Notes: generated by a model not told the origin, from the letters alone. Positions 35,359 to 44,571 are shown, numbered from the stretch's first letter. The stretch: 64,000 nt of DNA from Citrobacter koseri ATCC BAA-895 (GCF_000018045.1 NC_009792.1:124001-188000); one strand, 5' to 3'. Numbers and translations: made by a program.

Positions 35359-36258
35359 GTGGCGCTACTCATCATTACCACTATCCTGTGGGCCTTCTCC
35401 TTTAGCCTGTTCGGCGAGTATCTCGCGGGTCATGTTGATAGCTATTTTGCGGTGCTGGTGCGTGTTGGGCTGGCAGCGCTGGTGTTTCTCCCATTTCTGC
35501 GTACCCGTGGGCATAGCGTAAAAACCATTGGCCTGTATATGCTGGTGGGGGCGATGCAGCTTGGCATTATGTATATGCTGAGTTTCCGCGCCTATCTCTA
35601 TCTGACGGTCTCCGAACTGCTGCTGTTTACCGTCCTCACGCCGCTTTATATCACGCTGATTTATGATTTGATGAGCAAGCGTCGCCTGCGCTGGGGTTAT
35701 GCCTTCAGCGCGTTGCTGGCGGTCATCGGCGCTGGGATTATTCGTTACGACCAGGTTACCGATCATTTCTGGACGGGGTTACTACTGGTACAGCTTTCCA
35801 ATATCAGTTTTGCCATCGGGATGGTGGGCTACAAGCGTCTGATGGAAACCCGGCCTATGCCGCAGCATAACGCGTTCGCCTGGTTTTACGTTGGGGCGTT
35901 TCTGGTGGCCGTTGTCGCCTGGTCTATGCTGGGGAACGCGCAGAATATGCCGGAAACGACGCTACAGTGGAGCATTCTGATCTTCCTGGGCGTGGCGGCG
36001 TCGGGCATCGGCTACTTCATGTGGAACTATGGCGCGACCCAGGTGGATGCCGGTACGTTAGGCATCATGAACAATATGCATGTGCCTGCGGGACTGTTGG
36101 TTAATCTGGCGATCTGGCATCAACAGCCCCACTGGCCGAGTTTTATTACAGGCGCGCTTGTGATACTGGCTTCCCTGTGGGTACATCGGAAGTGGGTCGC
36201 TCCGCGCTCCGTACAAACGGCAGATGGTCGCATGCGTGGTTCCGCGCCGAGCGAATAA
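35359..36258 (+). CDS. yigM: biotin transporter BioP (YigM)
   Basis: Inner-membrane biotin importer of the EamA/carboxylate-amino acid-amine transporter family with about ten helices in 299 residues; E. coli YigM is the high-affinity biotin uptake protein, not an ECF-type BioY. The GTG start at 35359 gives MALLIITTILWAFSFSLFGEYLAGHVDSY, as in E. coli. Its 3' end overlaps the convergent metR gene by 113 bases, so the last 37 codons are read on both strands. Confidence 0.92.
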   Translation: MALLIITTILWAFSFSLFGEYLAGHVDSYFAVLVRVGLAALVFLPFLRTRGHSVKTIGLYMLVGAMQLGIMYMLSFRAYLYLTVSELLLFTVLTPLYITLIYDLMSKRRLRWGYAFSALLAVIGAGIIRYDQVTDHFWTGLLLVQLSNISFAIGMVGYKRLMETRPMPQHNAFAWFYVGAFLVAVVAWSMLGNAQNMPETTLQWSILIFLGVAASGIGYFMWNYGATQVDAGTLGIMNNMHVPAGLLVNLAIWHQQPHWPSFITGALVILASLWVHRKWVAPRSVQTADGRMRGSAPSE

Positions 36259-37099
36259 ACGCTTCAGTCACCGCCTGACGCTGCTCGCCATCGCGCACCG
36301 CAGCGTAGAGGCGGCTCCATAAGCCGTCGCCCAGGGTTTTGGTGACGACCAGCCCCTGGCGTTCGAAACTCTCCACTACCCAGTGTGGCAGGGCGGCAAT
36401 GCCCATTCTGGCGGCGACCATCTGAATCAGCAGCAGGGTGTTATCCACGTTTTTCAGTGACGGGCTGATGCCGGCGGGTTGCAGGAAATGCCGCCAGACA
36501 TCCAGTCGGCTGCGCTGTACCGGATAGATCAACAGCGTCTCGCTGGCTAAATCTTCCGGCGTAATCTGCGTCTTACTGGCCAGCGGATGATCGGGCGCCA
36601 GCACCAGTCGTACTTCAAAATCGAACATCGGCGAATAGTGCAGCCCGCTGCGCGGCAGGATGTCTGATGTCATCACCAGATCCAGCTCCCCCTGTTGCAG
36701 CGCGGGCTGGGGATCAAACGTCACGCCGGATTTGAAATCCATCTCAACCTGCGGCCACCTGGCGTGGAAGTTTTCCAGCGCCGGGGTCAGCCACTGAATA
36801 CAGCTATGACATTCAATCGCAATGCGTAATCGGGTCTGCTGTGGTTCGTTACAGGCCTGTAGGGCGCGGCTAATCTGCGGCAGTACCTGGTTTGCCAGTT
36901 GCAGGAGAATTTCCCCCTGTGGCGTAAAACGCAGCGGCTGACTCTTACGGACAAATAACCGGAAGCCAAGGCGCTGTTCCAGATCGCTGAACTGGTGAGA
37001 CAAGGCGGATTGGGTCTGGTGCAGCGTAGCCGCCGCAGCCGCCAGCGAACCGCTATTCCGCAACGCCTGGAGCGTTTTCAGGTGTTTAATCTCGATCAT
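36146..37099 (-). CDS. metR: LysR-type regulator MetR
   Basis: Homocysteine-responsive activator of metE, metH and other methionine genes. The 317 residues have an N-terminal winged helix-turn-helix (LAAAAATLHQTQSALSHQ, about 19-36) and a LysR effector-binding domain (about 90-300). It is divergent from metE across a shared control region, where MetR activates metE and represses itself. A TGAA-N5-TTCA MetR-type site (37099-37111) sits on its own start codon. The 3' end overlaps yigM by 113 bases in antisense. Confidence 0.96.
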   Translation of the reverse strand: MIEIKHLKTLQALRNSGSLAAAAATLHQTQSALSHQFSDLEQRLGFRLFVRKSQPLRFTPQGEILLQLANQVLPQISRALQACNEPQQTRLRIAIECHSCIQWLTPALENFHARWPQVEMDFKSGVTFDPQPALQQGELDLVMTSDILPRSGLHYSPMFDFEVRLVLAPDHPLASKTQITPEDLASETLLIYPVQRSRLDVWRHFLQPAGISPSLKNVDNTLLLIQMVAARMGIAALPHWVVESFERQGLVVTKTLGDGLWSRLYAAVRDGEQRQAVTEAFIRSARNHACDHLPFVRSAERPTSDVPTGKPVSQARL

Positions 37100-37111
37100 G
37101 AAAGTCCTTCA
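37099..37111. promoter_or_regulatory. MetR-type binding site
   Basis: TGAA-AGTCC-TTCA is a perfect match to the MetR recognition pattern TGAA-N5-TTCA, placed at the metR start codon and upstream of the predicted metE promoter. Confidence 0.7.
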
Positions 37112-37133
37112 CTTCGGCATGAGTAAATTGCGC

Positions 37134-37186
37134 TTGAGGAATATACAGTACCTGCCAATTATAGATGTGTAAACATCTGGACGTCT
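37134..37186 (+). promoter_or_regulatory. metE promoter and three tandem MetJ boxes
   Basis: TTGAGG (37134-37139) and AATTAT (37157-37162), 17 bases apart, form a plausible metE promoter. Directly after it come three tandem 8-bp met boxes: AGATGTGT (37163-37170), AAACATCT (37171-37178) and GGACGTCT (37179-37186), matching AGACGTCT at 6, 6 and 7 positions. MetJ with S-adenosylmethionine would cover the transcription start and repress. Confidence 0.75.
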
Positions 37187-37187
37187 A

Positions 37188-37312
37188 AAACTCGTCATAT
37201 TTCGACTTGCAGATGCGTTGGCTTCCTCGCTTACCCCAGTCACTTACTTCAGTAAGCTTCTGGGGATGCGCATCGTTGCCGCCTTCCTGCAAGCCGAACT
37301 ATTTAGAGTTTT
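37188..37312 (-). repeat. ERIC (IRU) element in the metR-metE interval
   Basis: About 125 bases with the ERIC core read on the reverse strand: CTTACCCCAGTCACTTACTT (37229-37249) is one base off the complement of the classic ERIC2 primer site; AGTAAGCTTCTGGGGAT (37251-37267) gives the ERIC1 side. Both outer arms (GCGTTGGCTTCCTCGC and GCCGCCTTCCTGCAA) are conserved. It lies between the predicted metE transcription start and the metE start codon. Confidence 0.9.
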
Positions 37313-37347
37313 TTATTCAGATTCAATGAAATAAGAGAGGAATAAAC

Positions 37348-39609
37348 ATGACAATCCGCAATCACACCCTCGGTTTTCCTCGCGTTGGCCTGCGTCGTGA
37401 GCTAAAAAAAGCGCAAGAGAGCTACTGGGCGGGCAACGCCACCCGTGAAGACCTGCTGGCAACTGGACGTGAACTGCGTGCGCGCCACTGGGATCAACAA
37501 AAGCAGGCGGGCATCGACCTGCTGCCGGTGGGCGATTTCGCCTGGTACGACCATGTTCTGACCACCAGCCTGTTGCTGGGCAATGTACCGGCTCGTCATC
37601 AGAACAGCGACGGCTCGGTGGATATCGACACTCTGTTCCGCATTGGCCGCGGTCGCGCGCCGACCGGTGAACCGGCTGCGGCGGCGGAAATGACCAAATG
37701 GTTTAACACCAACTATCACTACATGGTGCCGGAGTTTGTGAAGGGCCAGCAGTTTAAACTGACCTGGACTCAGCTTCTGGATGAAGTGGACGAAGCGCTG
37801 GCGCTGGGTCACAAGGTGAAACCGGTACTGCTGGGGCCGGTAACCTACCTGTGGCTGGGTAAAGTGAAGGGGGAGTCGTTCGACCGTCTGAGCCTGCTGA
37901 ACGACATTCTGCCGGTCTACAAACAGGTACTGACCGAGCTGGCGAAACGCGGCGTTGAATGGGTACAGATTGATGAACCTGCGCTGGTGCTGGAACTGCC
38001 GCAGGAATGGCTGGATGCTTACAAGCCTGCGTATGATGCGCTGCAAGGCCAGGTGAAGCTGCTGCTGACGACCTATTTTGAAGGCGTCACGCCGAATCTG
38101 GATACCATCGCCGCGCTGCCGGTACAGGGTCTGCACGTTGATCTGGTACACGGTAAAGATGACGTTGCCGAACTGCACAAGCGTTTGCCGTCTGACTGGC
38201 TGCTGTCTGCGGGGCTGGTTAACGGTCGCAACGTCTGGCGCGCCGATCTTACGGAAAAATATGCGCAAATTAAGGACATTGTCGGCAAACGCGACCTGTG
38301 GGTGGCCTCGTCCTGCTCTCTGCTGCACAGCCCGATCGACCTGAGCGTCGAAACCCGTCTGGATGCGGAAGTGAAGAGCTGGTTTGCTTTCGCGCTGCAA
38401 AAATGCGGTGAGCTGGCGCTGCTGCGCGATGCGCTGAACAGCGGCGACACGGCAAAACTTGAAGCGTGGAGCGCGCCGATTCAGGCTCGTCGCCACTCCA
38501 CCCGCGTGCACAACGCGGCGGTGGAGAAACGTCTGGCGGCGATTACCGCCCAGGACAGCCAGCGTGCCAGCCCTTATGCCGCACGTGCCCAGGCGCAGCG
38601 TAACCGTTTTAACCTGCCGTCATGGCCGACCACCACGATCGGCTCATTCCCGCAGACGACGGAAATCCGCGGCCTGCGTCTGGACTTCAAAAAGGGCAAC
38701 CTTGATGCGAATCACTACCGTACCGGCATCGCTGAACACATCAAACAGGCGATCGTTGAGCAGGAGCGTTTAGGTTTAGACGTACTGGTACACGGTGAAG
38801 CCGAGCGTAACGACATGGTGGAGTACTTCGGTGAGCATCTGGATGGTTTTGTTTTCACCCAGAATGGCTGGGTGCAGAGCTATGGCTCTCGCTGCGTGAA
38901 ACCGCCGGTCGTCATTGGCGATGTCAGCCGCCCGGAACCGATCACCGTGGAGTGGGCGAAATACGCGCAGTCCCTGACTGATAAACCGGTGAAAGGGATG
39001 CTGACCGGCCCGGTGACGATCCTCTGCTGGTCATTCCCGCGTGAAGATGTGAGCCGTGAAACCATCGCTAAACAGATTGCGCTGGCGCTGCGTGATGAGG
39101 TTGCCGATCTGGAAGCGGCGGGAATCGGCATCATTCAGATTGATGAACCGGCACTGCGTGAAGGGTTGCCGCTGCGTCGCAGCGACTGGGATGCTTACTT
39201 GCAATGGGGTGTGGAAGCCTTCCGTATCAACGCTGCGGTGGCGAAGGATGATACCCAGATCCATACCCACATGTGTTACTGCGAGTTCAATGACATCATG
39301 GATTCTATCGCGGCGCTGGATGCGGACGTGATTACCATTGAAACGTCGCGCTCTGATATGGAGCTGCTGGAGTCGTTCGAAGAATTTGAATACCCGAACG
39401 AAATCGGGCCGGGCGTCTACGACATTCACTCGCCGAACGTACCGAGCGTCGAGTGGATTGAAGCCCTGCTGAATAAAGCCGCTCAGCGTATTCCGGCGGA
39501 ACGTCTGTGGGTGAACCCGGACTGCGGCCTGAAAACCCGCGGCTGGCCGGAAACCCGCGCCGCGCTGGCGAACATGGTTAAAGCTGCGCAGAATCTGCGT
39601 CAGGCATAA
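37348..39609 (+). CDS. metE: cobalamin-independent methionine synthase
   Basis: Transfers the methyl group of 5-methyltetrahydropteroyl-triglutamate to homocysteine without B12. The 753-residue length is typical; two (beta/alpha)8 barrels are expected. The C-terminal barrel carries the zinc ligands: His and Cys in HMCYCEF (about 641/643), Glu near 665 and Cys in VNPDCGLKTRGW (about 726). The N-terminal LGFPRVGLRRELKKA motif is present. A GAGAGGAA ribosome-binding site precedes the ATG. Regulation by MetJ and MetR is supported by sites in the metR-metE interval. Confidence 0.97.
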   Translation: MTIRNHTLGFPRVGLRRELKKAQESYWAGNATREDLLATGRELRARHWDQQKQAGIDLLPVGDFAWYDHVLTTSLLLGNVPARHQNSDGSVDIDTLFRIGRGRAPTGEPAAAAEMTKWFNTNYHYMVPEFVKGQQFKLTWTQLLDEVDEALALGHKVKPVLLGPVTYLWLGKVKGESFDRLSLLNDILPVYKQVLTELAKRGVEWVQIDEPALVLELPQEWLDAYKPAYDALQGQVKLLLTTYFEGVTPNLDTIAALPVQGLHVDLVHGKDDVAELHKRLPSDWLLSAGLVNGRNVWRADLTEKYAQIKDIVGKRDLWVASSCSLLHSPIDLSVETRLDAEVKSWFAFALQKCGELALLRDALNSGDTAKLEAWSAPIQARRHSTRVHNAAVEKRLAAITAQDSQRASPYAARAQAQRNRFNLPSWPTTTIGSFPQTTEIRGLRLDFKKGNLDANHYRTGIAEHIKQAIVEQERLGLDVLVHGEAERNDMVEYFGEHLDGFVFTQNGWVQSYGSRCVKPPVVIGDVSRPEPITVEWAKYAQSLTDKPVKGMLTGPVTILCWSFPREDVSRETIAKQIALALRDEVADLEAAGIGIIQIDEPALREGLPLRRSDWDAYLQWGVEAFRINAAVAKDDTQIHTHMCYCEFNDIMDSIAALDADVITIETSRSDMELLESFEEFEYPNEIGPGVYDIHSPNVPSVEWIEALLNKAAQRIPAERLWVNPDCGLKTRGWPETRAALANMVKAAQNLRQA

Positions 39610-39663
39610 TTCGCTGCTCGGGAAGTGCTAGCGCTTACCCGGGTTACAGGAAATCGCAACTGT

Positions 39664-39699
39664 TGTAGGCCCGGTAAGGCGTAGCCGCCACCGGGCAAT
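39664..39699. repeat. REP element between metE and ysgA
   Basis: Single REP unit, GTAGGCCCGGTAAGGCG...CCGCCACCGGGCAA, between the convergent 3' ends of metE and ysgA. Confidence 0.85.
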
Positions 39700-39705
39700 T
39701 AACGT

Positions 39706-40515
39706 TTATTTCTTCCCGCCGTACTGCGCAAACCACTCAAGCATTCTTTGCCAGCCATCTTTCGCCGACTCTTCGTGATAGCTCGGACGATAATCCGCAT
39801 TAAAAGCATGCCCTGCATCCGGGTAAACGACGATCTCCGCTTTGGCGTTTGCTGCGCGCAGCGCCTGCCGCATGGTTTCGACGGTATCCACGGGAATGCC
39901 AGTGTCCTGCCCGCCATACAGCCCCAGAACCGGCGCGTTCAGATCGGTCGCGATATCCACCGGGTGTCTGGGCGAGTTCAGGGTTTTGTCCCCGACCAGC
40001 TTTCCATACCATGCTACCGCGGCTTTTAACTGTGGATTGTGTGCTGCATACAGCCAGGTAATGCGCCCGCCCCAGCAAAAGCCGGTTATCATCAGACGAT
40101 GTACATCGCCGCCGTTGCGGGAGGCCCAACTGGCGACGTGGTCCAGATCCGCCAGTACCTGAGAGTCCGGTACTTTGGCCACCAGACCGCTTAACAGCGT
40201 TGGGATATCGGCAAAATCATTCGGATCGCCTTCGCGGAAATAGAGTTCTGGTGCGATAGCCAGATACCCTTCCAGCGCCAGGCGGCGGCAAACGTCGCGA
40301 ATATGTTCATGAACGCCAAAGATCTCCTGCACCACAATGACAACGGGTAACGCGCCATCGTTCACTTTTGGCCGCGCGTGCCAGGCGGGCATCTCATCAC
40401 CCTGAGTAGGAATAGATGTTACGCCTGCGATAATGGCGTCATCAGGGGTGTGAACCGTTGTGGTAGCAAGGGGGGAAGCAGCAGGTGCAAAGCCAGATTG
40501 TTGTATCGTTGTCAT
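39706..40515 (-). CDS. ysgA: dienelactone hydrolase family protein YsgA
   Basis: Cytoplasmic alpha/beta hydrolase of 269 residues in the dienelactone hydrolase family; its substrate in enteric bacteria is unknown. The start at 40515 gives MTTIQQSGFAPAASPL, matching E. coli; an in-frame ATG at 40548 adds 11 residues not found in the family. The nucleophile is the cysteine in MITGFCWGGR (about residue 151), with Asp in YGGQDTGIP and His in DAGHAF completing the triad. The N-terminus has no signal peptide. It diverges from udp across 258 bases. Confidence 0.9.
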   Translation of the reverse strand: MTTIQQSGFAPAASPLATTTVHTPDDAIIAGVTSIPTQGDEMPAWHARPKVNDGALPVVIVVQEIFGVHEHIRDVCRRLALEGYLAIAPELYFREGDPNDFADIPTLLSGLVAKVPDSQVLADLDHVASWASRNGGDVHRLMITGFCWGGRITWLYAAHNPQLKAAVAWYGKLVGDKTLNSPRHPVDIATDLNAPVLGLYGGQDTGIPVDTVETMRQALRAANAKAEIVVYPDAGHAFNADYRPSYHEESAKDGWQRMLEWFAQYGGKK

Positions 40516-40630
40516 GGTATTCTCCGTACCCTTAAGGAAATAGCGCAATGTTAAATATAGACAGCATGCAACAAATCACATTGCCTGAAACAGGCTATCT
40601 TTTGTGCAATGGTGCGCGGTATTGATATGT

Positions 40631-40728
40631 TTATGTGATGTAAATCACTATTTTATGGTAATTCAATGCAATTTATTTACTTCATGGTGATGAGCGTCAC
40701 GAAACTATTTTTAGCTCTTCGGTAAAGT
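40631..40728 (+). promoter_or_regulatory. udp promoter with two CRP sites (CytR-type array)
   Basis: CRP site 1 is TGTGA-TGTAAA-TCACT (40634-40649), CRP site 2 GGTGA-TGAGCG-TCACG (40686-40701), and the -10 is TAAAGT (40723-40728). With a start near 40735, the centres fall at about -93.5 and -41.5, the arrangement known for the deoP2/udp class, in which CytR binds between tandem CRP dimers and represses until cytidine is present. Confidence 0.85.
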
Positions 40729-40773
40729 GTCTTTTTGCTTCTTCTGACAAACCCGATTCACAGAGGAGTTTTT

Positions 40774-41535
40774 ATGTCCAAGTCTGATGTTTTTCATCTC
40801 GGCCTCACCAAAAATGATTTACAAGGGGCTACGCTGGCTATCGTCCCTGGCGACCCGGAGCGTGTGGAAAAGATCGCCGCGCTGATGGAAAAGCCGGTTA
40901 AGCTGGCATCTCATCGCGAATTCACCACCTGGCGTGCTGAGCTGGATGGTAAAGCTATCATCGTCTGCTCTACCGGTATTGGCGGCCCGTCCACCTCTAT
41001 TGCGGTAGAGGAACTGGCGCAACTGGGTATTCGTACTTTCCTGCGTATCGGCACCACTGGCGCTATTCAGCCGCATATCAACGTGGGCGATGTGCTGGTC
41101 ACAACCGCGTCTGTACGTCTGGACGGAGCGAGCCTGCACTTTGCGCCGATGGAGTTCCCGGCCGTCGCCGATTTTGAATGTACGACTGCGCTGGTTGAAG
41201 CGGCGAAATCCGTGGGCGCGACCACTCACGTTGGCGTTACCGCCTCTTCTGACACCTTCTATCCGGGTCAGGAACGTTACGACACCTTCTCTGGCCGCGT
41301 CGTTCGTCGTTTCAAAGGTTCTATGGAAGAGTGGCAATCGATGGGCGTCATGAACTACGAAATGGAATCCGCCACGCTGCTGACCATGTGCGCAAGCCAG
41401 GGTCTGCGTGCCGGTATGGTGGCGGGCGTTATCGTTAACCGCACTCAGCAAGAGATCCCGAATGCGGAAACGATGAAACAGACCGAAAGCCATGCGGTGA
41501 AAATTGTCGTGGAAGCAGCGCGTCGTCTGCTGTAA
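40774..41535 (+). CDS. udp: uridine phosphorylase
   Basis: Hexameric cytoplasmic enzyme splitting uridine and phosphate into uracil and ribose-1-phosphate for nucleoside salvage. The start at 40774 gives MSKSDVFHLGLTKNDLQGA, 253 residues, with an AGAGGAG ribosome-binding site; the in-frame upstream ATG at 40735 is rejected because it lies at the transcription start. The PNP/UDP phosphorylase signature GPSTSIAVEELAQLGIRTFLRIGTT-type segment (about 70-95) and the nucleoside-binding EMESATLL motif (about 195-202) are intact. Controlled by CRP and CytR sites upstream. Confidence 0.97.
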   Translation: MSKSDVFHLGLTKNDLQGATLAIVPGDPERVEKIAALMEKPVKLASHREFTTWRAELDGKAIIVCSTGIGGPSTSIAVEELAQLGIRTFLRIGTTGAIQPHINVGDVLVTTASVRLDGASLHFAPMEFPAVADFECTTALVEAAKSVGATTHVGVTASSDTFYPGQERYDTFSGRVVRRFKGSMEEWQSMGVMNYEMESATLLTMCASQGLRAGMVAGVIVNRTQQEIPNAETMKQTESHAVKIVVEAARRLL

Positions 41536-41551
41536 TTCTTCCCTTCCCCAC

Positions 41552-41585
41552 GAAAGGCCGACGCGTTCGGCCTTTTCTTTTTGCG
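41552..41585 (+). terminator. udp Rho-independent terminator
   Basis: Stem AAAGGCCGA/TCGGCCTTT with an ACGCGT-type loop and a T-rich tail (TTTTCTTTTT). Confidence 0.9.
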
Positions 41586-41674
41586 TAGCGCCTCGCAGGA
41601 AAACCCTTTCAAACTGGACGTTTATACAGCACAATTCTATTTTGTGCGGGTAATTCCTTGATGCAGGGGGCGTG

Positions 41675-43102
41675 GTGGATATCACAATCATTTTGTATGC
41701 CGTGTTGGCGCTGGCGGGTGTGGGGGTAGGCTGGCTGATCGCCAGTTATCAACAGGCGCAGCATAAGGCCGAACAGCTGGCGGAACGTGAAGAGATTGTG
41801 GCGTCGCTCAGCGCTGCAAGACAGCAGGTTGCGCTAAGCGAACACTGGCGCGAGGAGTGTGAACTGCTCAATAACGAACTGCGCAATCTGCGGGACATCA
41901 ACACCTCGCTGGAAGCGGATCTGCGTGAAGTCACCACGCGGCTGGAGGCCACTCAGCTGCATGCGGAAGATAAAATCCGCCAGATGATCAACAGCGAACA
42001 GCGCTTAAGCGAGCAGTTTGAGAACCTTGCCAACCGCATCTTCGAGCAGAGCAACCGCCGGGTTGATGAGCAAAACCGCCAGAGTCTGAATAGCCTGTTA
42101 ACGCCGCTTCGCGAACAGCTGGATGGCTTCCGTCGCCAGGTGCAGGACAGCTTTGGTCAGGAGGCGCGTGAACGCCACACCCTGGCGCATGAGATCCGCA
42201 ATCTACAACAGCTGAATGCGCAAATGACGCAGGAAGCGGTGAACCTGACGCGCGCGTTGAAAGGCGATAATAAAACCCAGGGTAACTGGGGAGAAGTAGT
42301 GCTGACGCGCGTACTTGAAGCCTCGGGTCTGCGTGAAGGTTATGAGTATGAAACCCAGGTGAGTATTGAAAATGACGCCCGCTCGCGTATGCAGCCGGAT
42401 GTCATTGTGCGTCTGCCGCAAGGGAAGGATGTCGTCATCGACGCCAAAATGACGCTGGTTGCCTATGAGCGCTATTTTAACGCTGAAGATGAGTACACGC
42501 GCGAAAGCGCGTTGCAGGAGCACATCGCGTCAGTACGTAACCATATTCGCTTGCTGGGGCGCAAGGATTACCAGCAGTTGCCGGGGTTACGCACGCTCGA
42601 CTATGTGCTGATGTTCATTCCTGTCGAGCCTGCGTTTTTACTGGCGCTGGACAGACAGCCCGAACTGATTACCGAAGCGCTTAAAAATAATATTATGCTG
42701 GTCAGCCCGACGACGTTGCTGGTGGCGTTGCGTACGATTGCCAACTTATGGCGCTATGAGCATCAAAGCCGTAACGCGCAGCACATCGCAGACAGAGCCA
42801 GCAAACTCTACGACAAGATGCGCTTATTTATCGATGACATGTCGTCCATCGGCCAGAGTCTGGACAAAGCGCAGGACAACTACCGGCAAGCCATGAAAAA
42901 ACTCTCCTCAGGGCGTGGAAATGTGCTGGCGCAGGCGGAGGCTTTTCGTGAACTGGGGGTAGAAATCAAACGCGAGATAAATCCAGATCTGGTTGAACGT
43001 GCGACCTCGCAGGATGAAGAGTATCGTTTACGCGCGGTTCCTGAAGATCAACAGGATACGCCTTGTGCTGATGATGAGCGGGTAAATCAGCAATCGCACT
43101 AG
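41675..43102 (+). CDS. rmuC: DNA recombination protein RmuC
   Basis: Membrane-anchored protein that limits recombination between short inverted repeats; it contains a predicted restriction-endonuclease-like (PD-(D/E)XK) core. Of the two tandem GTG codons at 41672 and 41675, the second gives 475 residues (MDITIILYAVLALAG), as in E. coli, with better spacing from AGGGGG. It has an N-terminal transmembrane helix (about 3-22), a long coiled-coil (about 25-130), then the nuclease-like domain with NWGEVVLTRVLEASGL and DVVIDAKMTLVAYERY near residues 200-270. The C-terminal tail is low complexity. Confidence 0.94.
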   Translation: MDITIILYAVLALAGVGVGWLIASYQQAQHKAEQLAEREEIVASLSAARQQVALSEHWREECELLNNELRNLRDINTSLEADLREVTTRLEATQLHAEDKIRQMINSEQRLSEQFENLANRIFEQSNRRVDEQNRQSLNSLLTPLREQLDGFRRQVQDSFGQEARERHTLAHEIRNLQQLNAQMTQEAVNLTRALKGDNKTQGNWGEVVLTRVLEASGLREGYEYETQVSIENDARSRMQPDVIVRLPQGKDVVIDAKMTLVAYERYFNAEDEYTRESALQEHIASVRNHIRLLGRKDYQQLPGLRTLDYVLMFIPVEPAFLLALDRQPELITEALKNNIMLVSPTTLLVALRTIANLWRYEHQSRNAQHIADRASKLYDKMRLFIDDMSSIGQSLDKAQDNYRQAMKKLSSGRGNVLAQAEAFRELGVEIKREINPDLVERATSQDEEYRLRAVPEDQQDTPCADDERVNQQSH

Positions 43103-43196
43103 TTCCTTCGGGGTAGCGGAGCCCGGTTGAAGGGTAGGGCAAATTGGCCCAATCTGTTACACTTCTCGAACATTTTATTGATGAGCAGGCACTGAG

Positions 43197-43952
43197 ATGG
43201 TGGAAGATTCACAAGAAACGACGCACTTTGGCTTTCAGACCGTCGCTAAAGAGCAGAAAGCTGACATGGTGGCCCACGTTTTTCATTCTGTGGCGTCAAA
43301 GTACGATGTCATGAATGACTTGATGTCATTTGGCATTCACCGCTTGTGGAAGCGCTTCACCATCGACTGTAGCGGCGTACGTCGTGGTCAGACCGTTCTT
43401 GACCTGGCGGGCGGTACAGGCGACCTGACAGCCAAATTCTCGCGTCTGGTTGGCGAAACCGGCAACGTTATCCTGGCGGATATCAATGACTCGATGCTCA
43501 AAATGGGCCGCGAGAAGCTGCGTAACATTGGCGTGATTGGCAATGTTAAGTACGTGCAGGCCAACGCCGAAGCGCTACCTTTCCCGGATAACACATTCGA
43601 TTGCATCACCATTTCGTTTGGTCTGCGTAATGTGACGGAAAAAGAGAAAGCGCTGCGCTCCATGTACCGTGTACTGAAACCGGGCGGGCGTTTGCTGGTA
43701 CTTGAGTTTTCTAAACCAATTATCGAGCCGCTGAGCAAAGCGTATGACGCATATTCATTCCACATTTTGCCGCGTATTGGCTCAGTCGTGGCGAATGATG
43801 CGGACAGTTACCGCTATCTGGCGGAATCTATCCGTATGCATCCGGATCAGGACACCTTAAAAGCGATGATGCAGGACGCCGGGTTTGAAAGCGTCGATTA
43901 CTACAACCTGACGGCGGGCGTTGTTGCGCTGCATCGTGGCTATAAGTTCTGA
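43197..43952 (+). CDS. ubiE: ubiquinone/menaquinone C-methyltransferase UbiE
   Basis: SAM-dependent methyltransferase acting on 2-octaprenyl-6-methoxy-1,4-benzoquinol and on demethylmenaquinol, so needed for both quinones. The 251-residue protein shows SAM motif I VLDLAGGTGDLT (about 65-76), the acidic loop VILADINDSML and the signature YDVMNDLMSFGIHRLWK near residue 38. It heads the ubiE-ubiJ-ubiB operon. Upstream, 43103-43196 contains a TTACAC-type -10 (about 43158) but no other gene. Confidence 0.97.
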   Translation: MVEDSQETTHFGFQTVAKEQKADMVAHVFHSVASKYDVMNDLMSFGIHRLWKRFTIDCSGVRRGQTVLDLAGGTGDLTAKFSRLVGETGNVILADINDSMLKMGREKLRNIGVIGNVKYVQANAEALPFPDNTFDCITISFGLRNVTEKEKALRSMYRVLKPGGRLLVLEFSKPIIEPLSKAYDAYSFHILPRIGSVVANDADSYRYLAESIRMHPDQDTLKAMMQDAGFESVDYYNLTAGVVALHRGYKF

Positions 43953-43965
43953 CAGGAGACCGGGG

Positions 43966-44571
43966 ATGCCTTTTACACCCTTCGTGACCGCAGGAATCGA
44001 AAATCTGCTCAATACCTTTCTGTACCGTTCACCGGCGCTGAAATCCGCCAGAGCGCGTTTGCAGGACAAGGTGCTGCGTGTGGAGCTCAAAGGATTTTCG
44101 ACGCCGCTCGTATTGGTGTTCAGTGAACGCCAGGTCGATGTGCTGGGGGCATGGGAAGGCGAGGCTGATTGCACGGTCATCACACATGCCAGCGTGTTGC
44201 CTGAATTGCGCGATCGCCAGCGGCTTACCGCGCTTATTCGCAGCGGCGAGCTGGAGGTTCAGGGCGATATTCAGGTGGTACAGAATTTTGTGGCGCTGGC
44301 CGATCTGGCGGAATTCGATCCCGCAGAGCTTTTAGCGCCTTATACCGGCGATATCGCGGCGGAAGGGATCAGCAAAGTCCTGCGTGGCGGCGCTAAGTTT
44401 TTACGTCATAACATTCAGCGTCAGCAGCGTTATATCGCTGAGGCGATGACTGAAGAGTGGCGTATGGCGCCTGGGCCGCTGGAAGTGGCATGGTTTGCAG
44501 AAGAAACGGCAGCCGTTGAGCGTGCAGTAGACGCGCTGACTAAACGGCTGGAAAAACTGGAGGCCAAATGA
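43966..44571 (+). CDS. ubiJ: ubiquinone biosynthesis accessory factor UbiJ
   Basis: SCP2-type lipid-binding protein of 201 residues; with UbiK it scaffolds the soluble Ubi complex that hydroxylates ubiquinone intermediates under aerobic conditions. Start [22 protein letters not shown] at 43966; longer in-frame starts lie inside ubiE. The SCP2 hydrophobic tunnel region covers about residues 15-115 and a C-terminal heptad-rich helix ([18 protein letters not shown], about 184-201) is the coiled-coil contact with UbiK. In E. coli the 3' part of this locus (yigP) also encodes the sRNA EsrE. It overlaps ubiB by 4 bases. Confidence 0.94.

Noticed and set aside
37402..38511. 369-codon reverse-strand ORF opposite metE
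   Set aside because: Lies wholly inside metE, has Gln/Arg/His-rich shadow composition and no ribosome-binding site or family match.
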